Under the pieces are notes generated by a model. That model was not told the DNA's origin and ran no database searches. It saw only the letters and a program-made list of their open reading frames with translations. 5,221 nt of DNA from Pseudomonadota bacterium (GTDB taxonomy: Bacteria; Desulfobacterota; Desulfarculia; Desulfarculales; JAHJDS01): the NCBI GenBank assembly GCA_018812395.1, contig JAHJDS010000216.1:1-5221 (forward strand), given 5' to 3'. The translations under genes and the position numbers were made by a program. This document shows, piece after piece, positions 3,981 to 5,221 of the stretch (the first letter of the stretch is position 1; each line of letters starts with the position of its first letter).

Positions 3981-5221
3981 ATAGCCTGACCTTTGCCAGT
4001 TCCATCACCCTGGCGGTCACCTTGTCCAGCTTGTCCTTGTCGCAGCCAAATGATTTCAGCTTCCGCTTGATCCGGCTCCTCATCTGCCTCTGGACATCGT
4101 CCCTGGTCTTCCAGTCAACCACTGCCAGGTCGCCGAGCATGCTGACCAATTCCTTGGCCAAGGCGGCAAAGCCGTTCTTCTCTTCCCCTTCTCGTGGCTT
4201 GCCGGCCTTCCCTTCCTTGCCCGCCTTCTTCTTGGCTTTCAACTCCACTTTCAGGAGCTCGTAGAAGGCATATTCTGTCTCATTGAGGCCCAGGCTCCTG
4301 GCCTTCTTGCTGAGGCCCCGAATCTCGGTAATTATCTTGCCGTACTCCTCGATGGCCAGGGACAGAGCCATCCGCTCCTTCTTCCTGTCCTTGATGATCT
4401 CTTCCAGGCGCTCCTTGAGGGATGAGTAGAAGACAGGGTTCTCATCGATCCTTACCCTGATCTCGTGTCGGATAGCATGCTCCATCTCGCTGGCCTTGGC
4501 CTCGTCCGACCTGATGTCATCAATGGTCTTCTCGAAATCCTTTTCCAGGATGGAGACCGGCTTGTGGAGCGGGTCCACGCCCGAGGCCCTGATGTGCTCG
4601 TTAATCAGCTTCCTGACCTTCTCCCCGCACCCGGCCAGGTTGATATTCTCGTCCCTGAATCGGTTCCGGGCCGCGTTCCTGACCATGCCCAGGAACTTCA
4701 GGTCTTCCCGGTAGGGGTTGGCCGCCGGGTCGGGCATGACCATGTCCATGCTCTCGGCGAACCGCCGGAAGGCTACGTCAAACTTGAGCCGCACATCCTC
4801 GGGCTCAAGCACAGACACGCAGGCGTCCAGATCCTTTCTGTTCACGCCCTCGAAGAACCTCATGGCCGCCCTGTGCCTGGACTGCAGCCTGGGCAGTTCG
4901 TCGGTCAGTGGGGTAAGCGCACCCTGCACATCCCTTTTGCTGAAGACCGCCAGGGCCTGCTTCAGGAAGGCAGAAACACCGTAGTAGTCGATGATCAGCC
5001 CGTGGTTCTTCTCCTTATAGGGTCGGTTCACCCTGGCAATGGCCTGGAGCAGGTTGTGCTCCTTGAGCGGCTTGTCCAGATACATGGCCTGTTCGATTGG
5101 CGCGTCAAAGCCGGTGAGCAACATGTCGCAGACGATCAACAGGCTGAGCCCGTCCTCGTCCATGGGCTTCTTGAATCTCTTGAGCAGCCTCTCCTGTTCC
5201 TTGCGTTCCCAGTTATCGCCC
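3979..5221 (-). CDS. hsdR: Type I restriction enzyme R subunit, C-terminal part (partial)
   Basis: The frame is open from the window edge (codons from 5220 down) to TAG at 3979-3981. That gives 413 visible residues; the true start lies outside, so the ATG at 5163 is internal. The visible part begins late in the second RecA-like motor domain. Helicase motif V (LLIVCDMLLTGFDAP, TGFDAP at 36-41) and motif VI (QAIARVNRPY, 59-68) of the SF2 translocase are intact. Then come the helical region, a lysine/glycine-rich linker (327-349), and a C-terminal helical segment (WKTRDD, then RIKRKLK) of the kind that docks HsdR to the HsdM/HsdS methylase. HsdR translocates DNA with ATP and cuts unmodified DNA at a distance. 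The N-terminal nuclease domain and hsdM/hsdS would lie beyond 5221 or elsewhere. Nothing in the visible part suggests decay. Confidence 0.93.
   Translation of the reverse strand, partial: GDNWERKEQERLLKRFKKPMDEDGLSLLIVCDMLLTGFDAPIEQAMYLDKPLKEHNLLQAIARVNRPYKEKNHGLIIDYYGVSAFLKQALAVFSKRDVQGALTPLTDELPRLQSRHRAAMRFFEGVNRKDLDACVSVLEPEDVRLKFDVAFRRFAESMDMVMPDPAANPYREDLKFLGMVRNAARNRFRDENINLAGCGEKVRKLINEHIRASGVDPLHKPVSILEKDFEKTIDDIRSDEAKASEMEHAIRHEIRVRIDENPVFYSSLKERLEEIIKDRKKERMALSLAIEEYGKIITEIRGLSKKARSLGLNETEYAFYELLKVELKAKKKAGKEGKAGKPREGEEKNGFAALAKELVSMLGDLAVVDWKTRDDVQRQMRSRIKRKLKSFGCDKDKLDKVTARVMELAKVRL

Noticed and set aside
4200..4240. Lysine/glycine-rich linker in HsdR as a sign of fusion or frameshift.
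   Set aside because: The frame is continuous, and variable charged linkers before the C-terminal helices are ordinary in HsdR proteins.
3514..4264. Plus-strand open frames of 156 and 167 residues opposite the YgjP-like gene and hsdR.
   Set aside because: The minus-strand products carry clear family motifs (HELCH; helicase V and VI), and the plus-strand translations show no recognisable features.
5161..5163. The ATG at 5163 as the start of a separate 394-residue protein.
   Set aside because: The frame stays open to the window edge and the upstream residues (GDNWERKEQERLLKRF) continue the HsdR motor domain, so this Met is internal.

Overview
The window holds two gene groups that converge tail to tail at about 1765-1811. 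The plus strand (1-1764) carries five tightly packed genes: four for small acidic proteins and one for a 248-residue cysteine-rich protein. The minus strand (5221-1812) carries the end of a type I restriction locus: the C-terminal part of HsdR, a YgjP-type zinc metallopeptidase, a small four-cysteine zinc-ribbon protein, and a DUF3800 protein.

The organism cannot be fixed. Most of the window is GC-rich (hand-counted lines in the flanks give about 57-67%), with frequent AGG and ATA codons. Ribosome binding sites are strong, with a GGTGAT-type core. This fits a GC-rich anaerobic bacterium, but an archaeon is not excluded: the zinc-ribbon protein resembles hypothetical proteins I associate with archaea. 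The DUF3800 gene is clearly AT-richer (about 30-42% GC in most lines counted) and is probably a later arrival.

Plus group: the genes overlap or nearly touch (6-nt gap, ATGA overlap, GTGA overlap, 13-nt overlap), so they look like one translationally coupled operon. Genes 2 and 3, and less clearly gene 1, resemble recurrent small proteins of unknown function found on plasmids, phages and integrative elements. That makes this side look like accessory cargo of a mobile element. No integrase, transposase or att site is visible in the window.

Minus group: HsdR is followed after 9 nt by the YgjP-like peptidase, after 31 nt by the zinc-ribbon gene, and then with no gap by the DUF3800 gene. All four are probably one transcript reading out of an hsd locus that continues beyond position 5221. 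HsdR plus YgjP is a known neighbourhood. The two genes attached downstream are the less familiar part and could be defence accessories. No tRNA, rRNA, CRISPR array, insertion sequence or convincing terminator was found, and there is no gene-free stretch over 300 bases.
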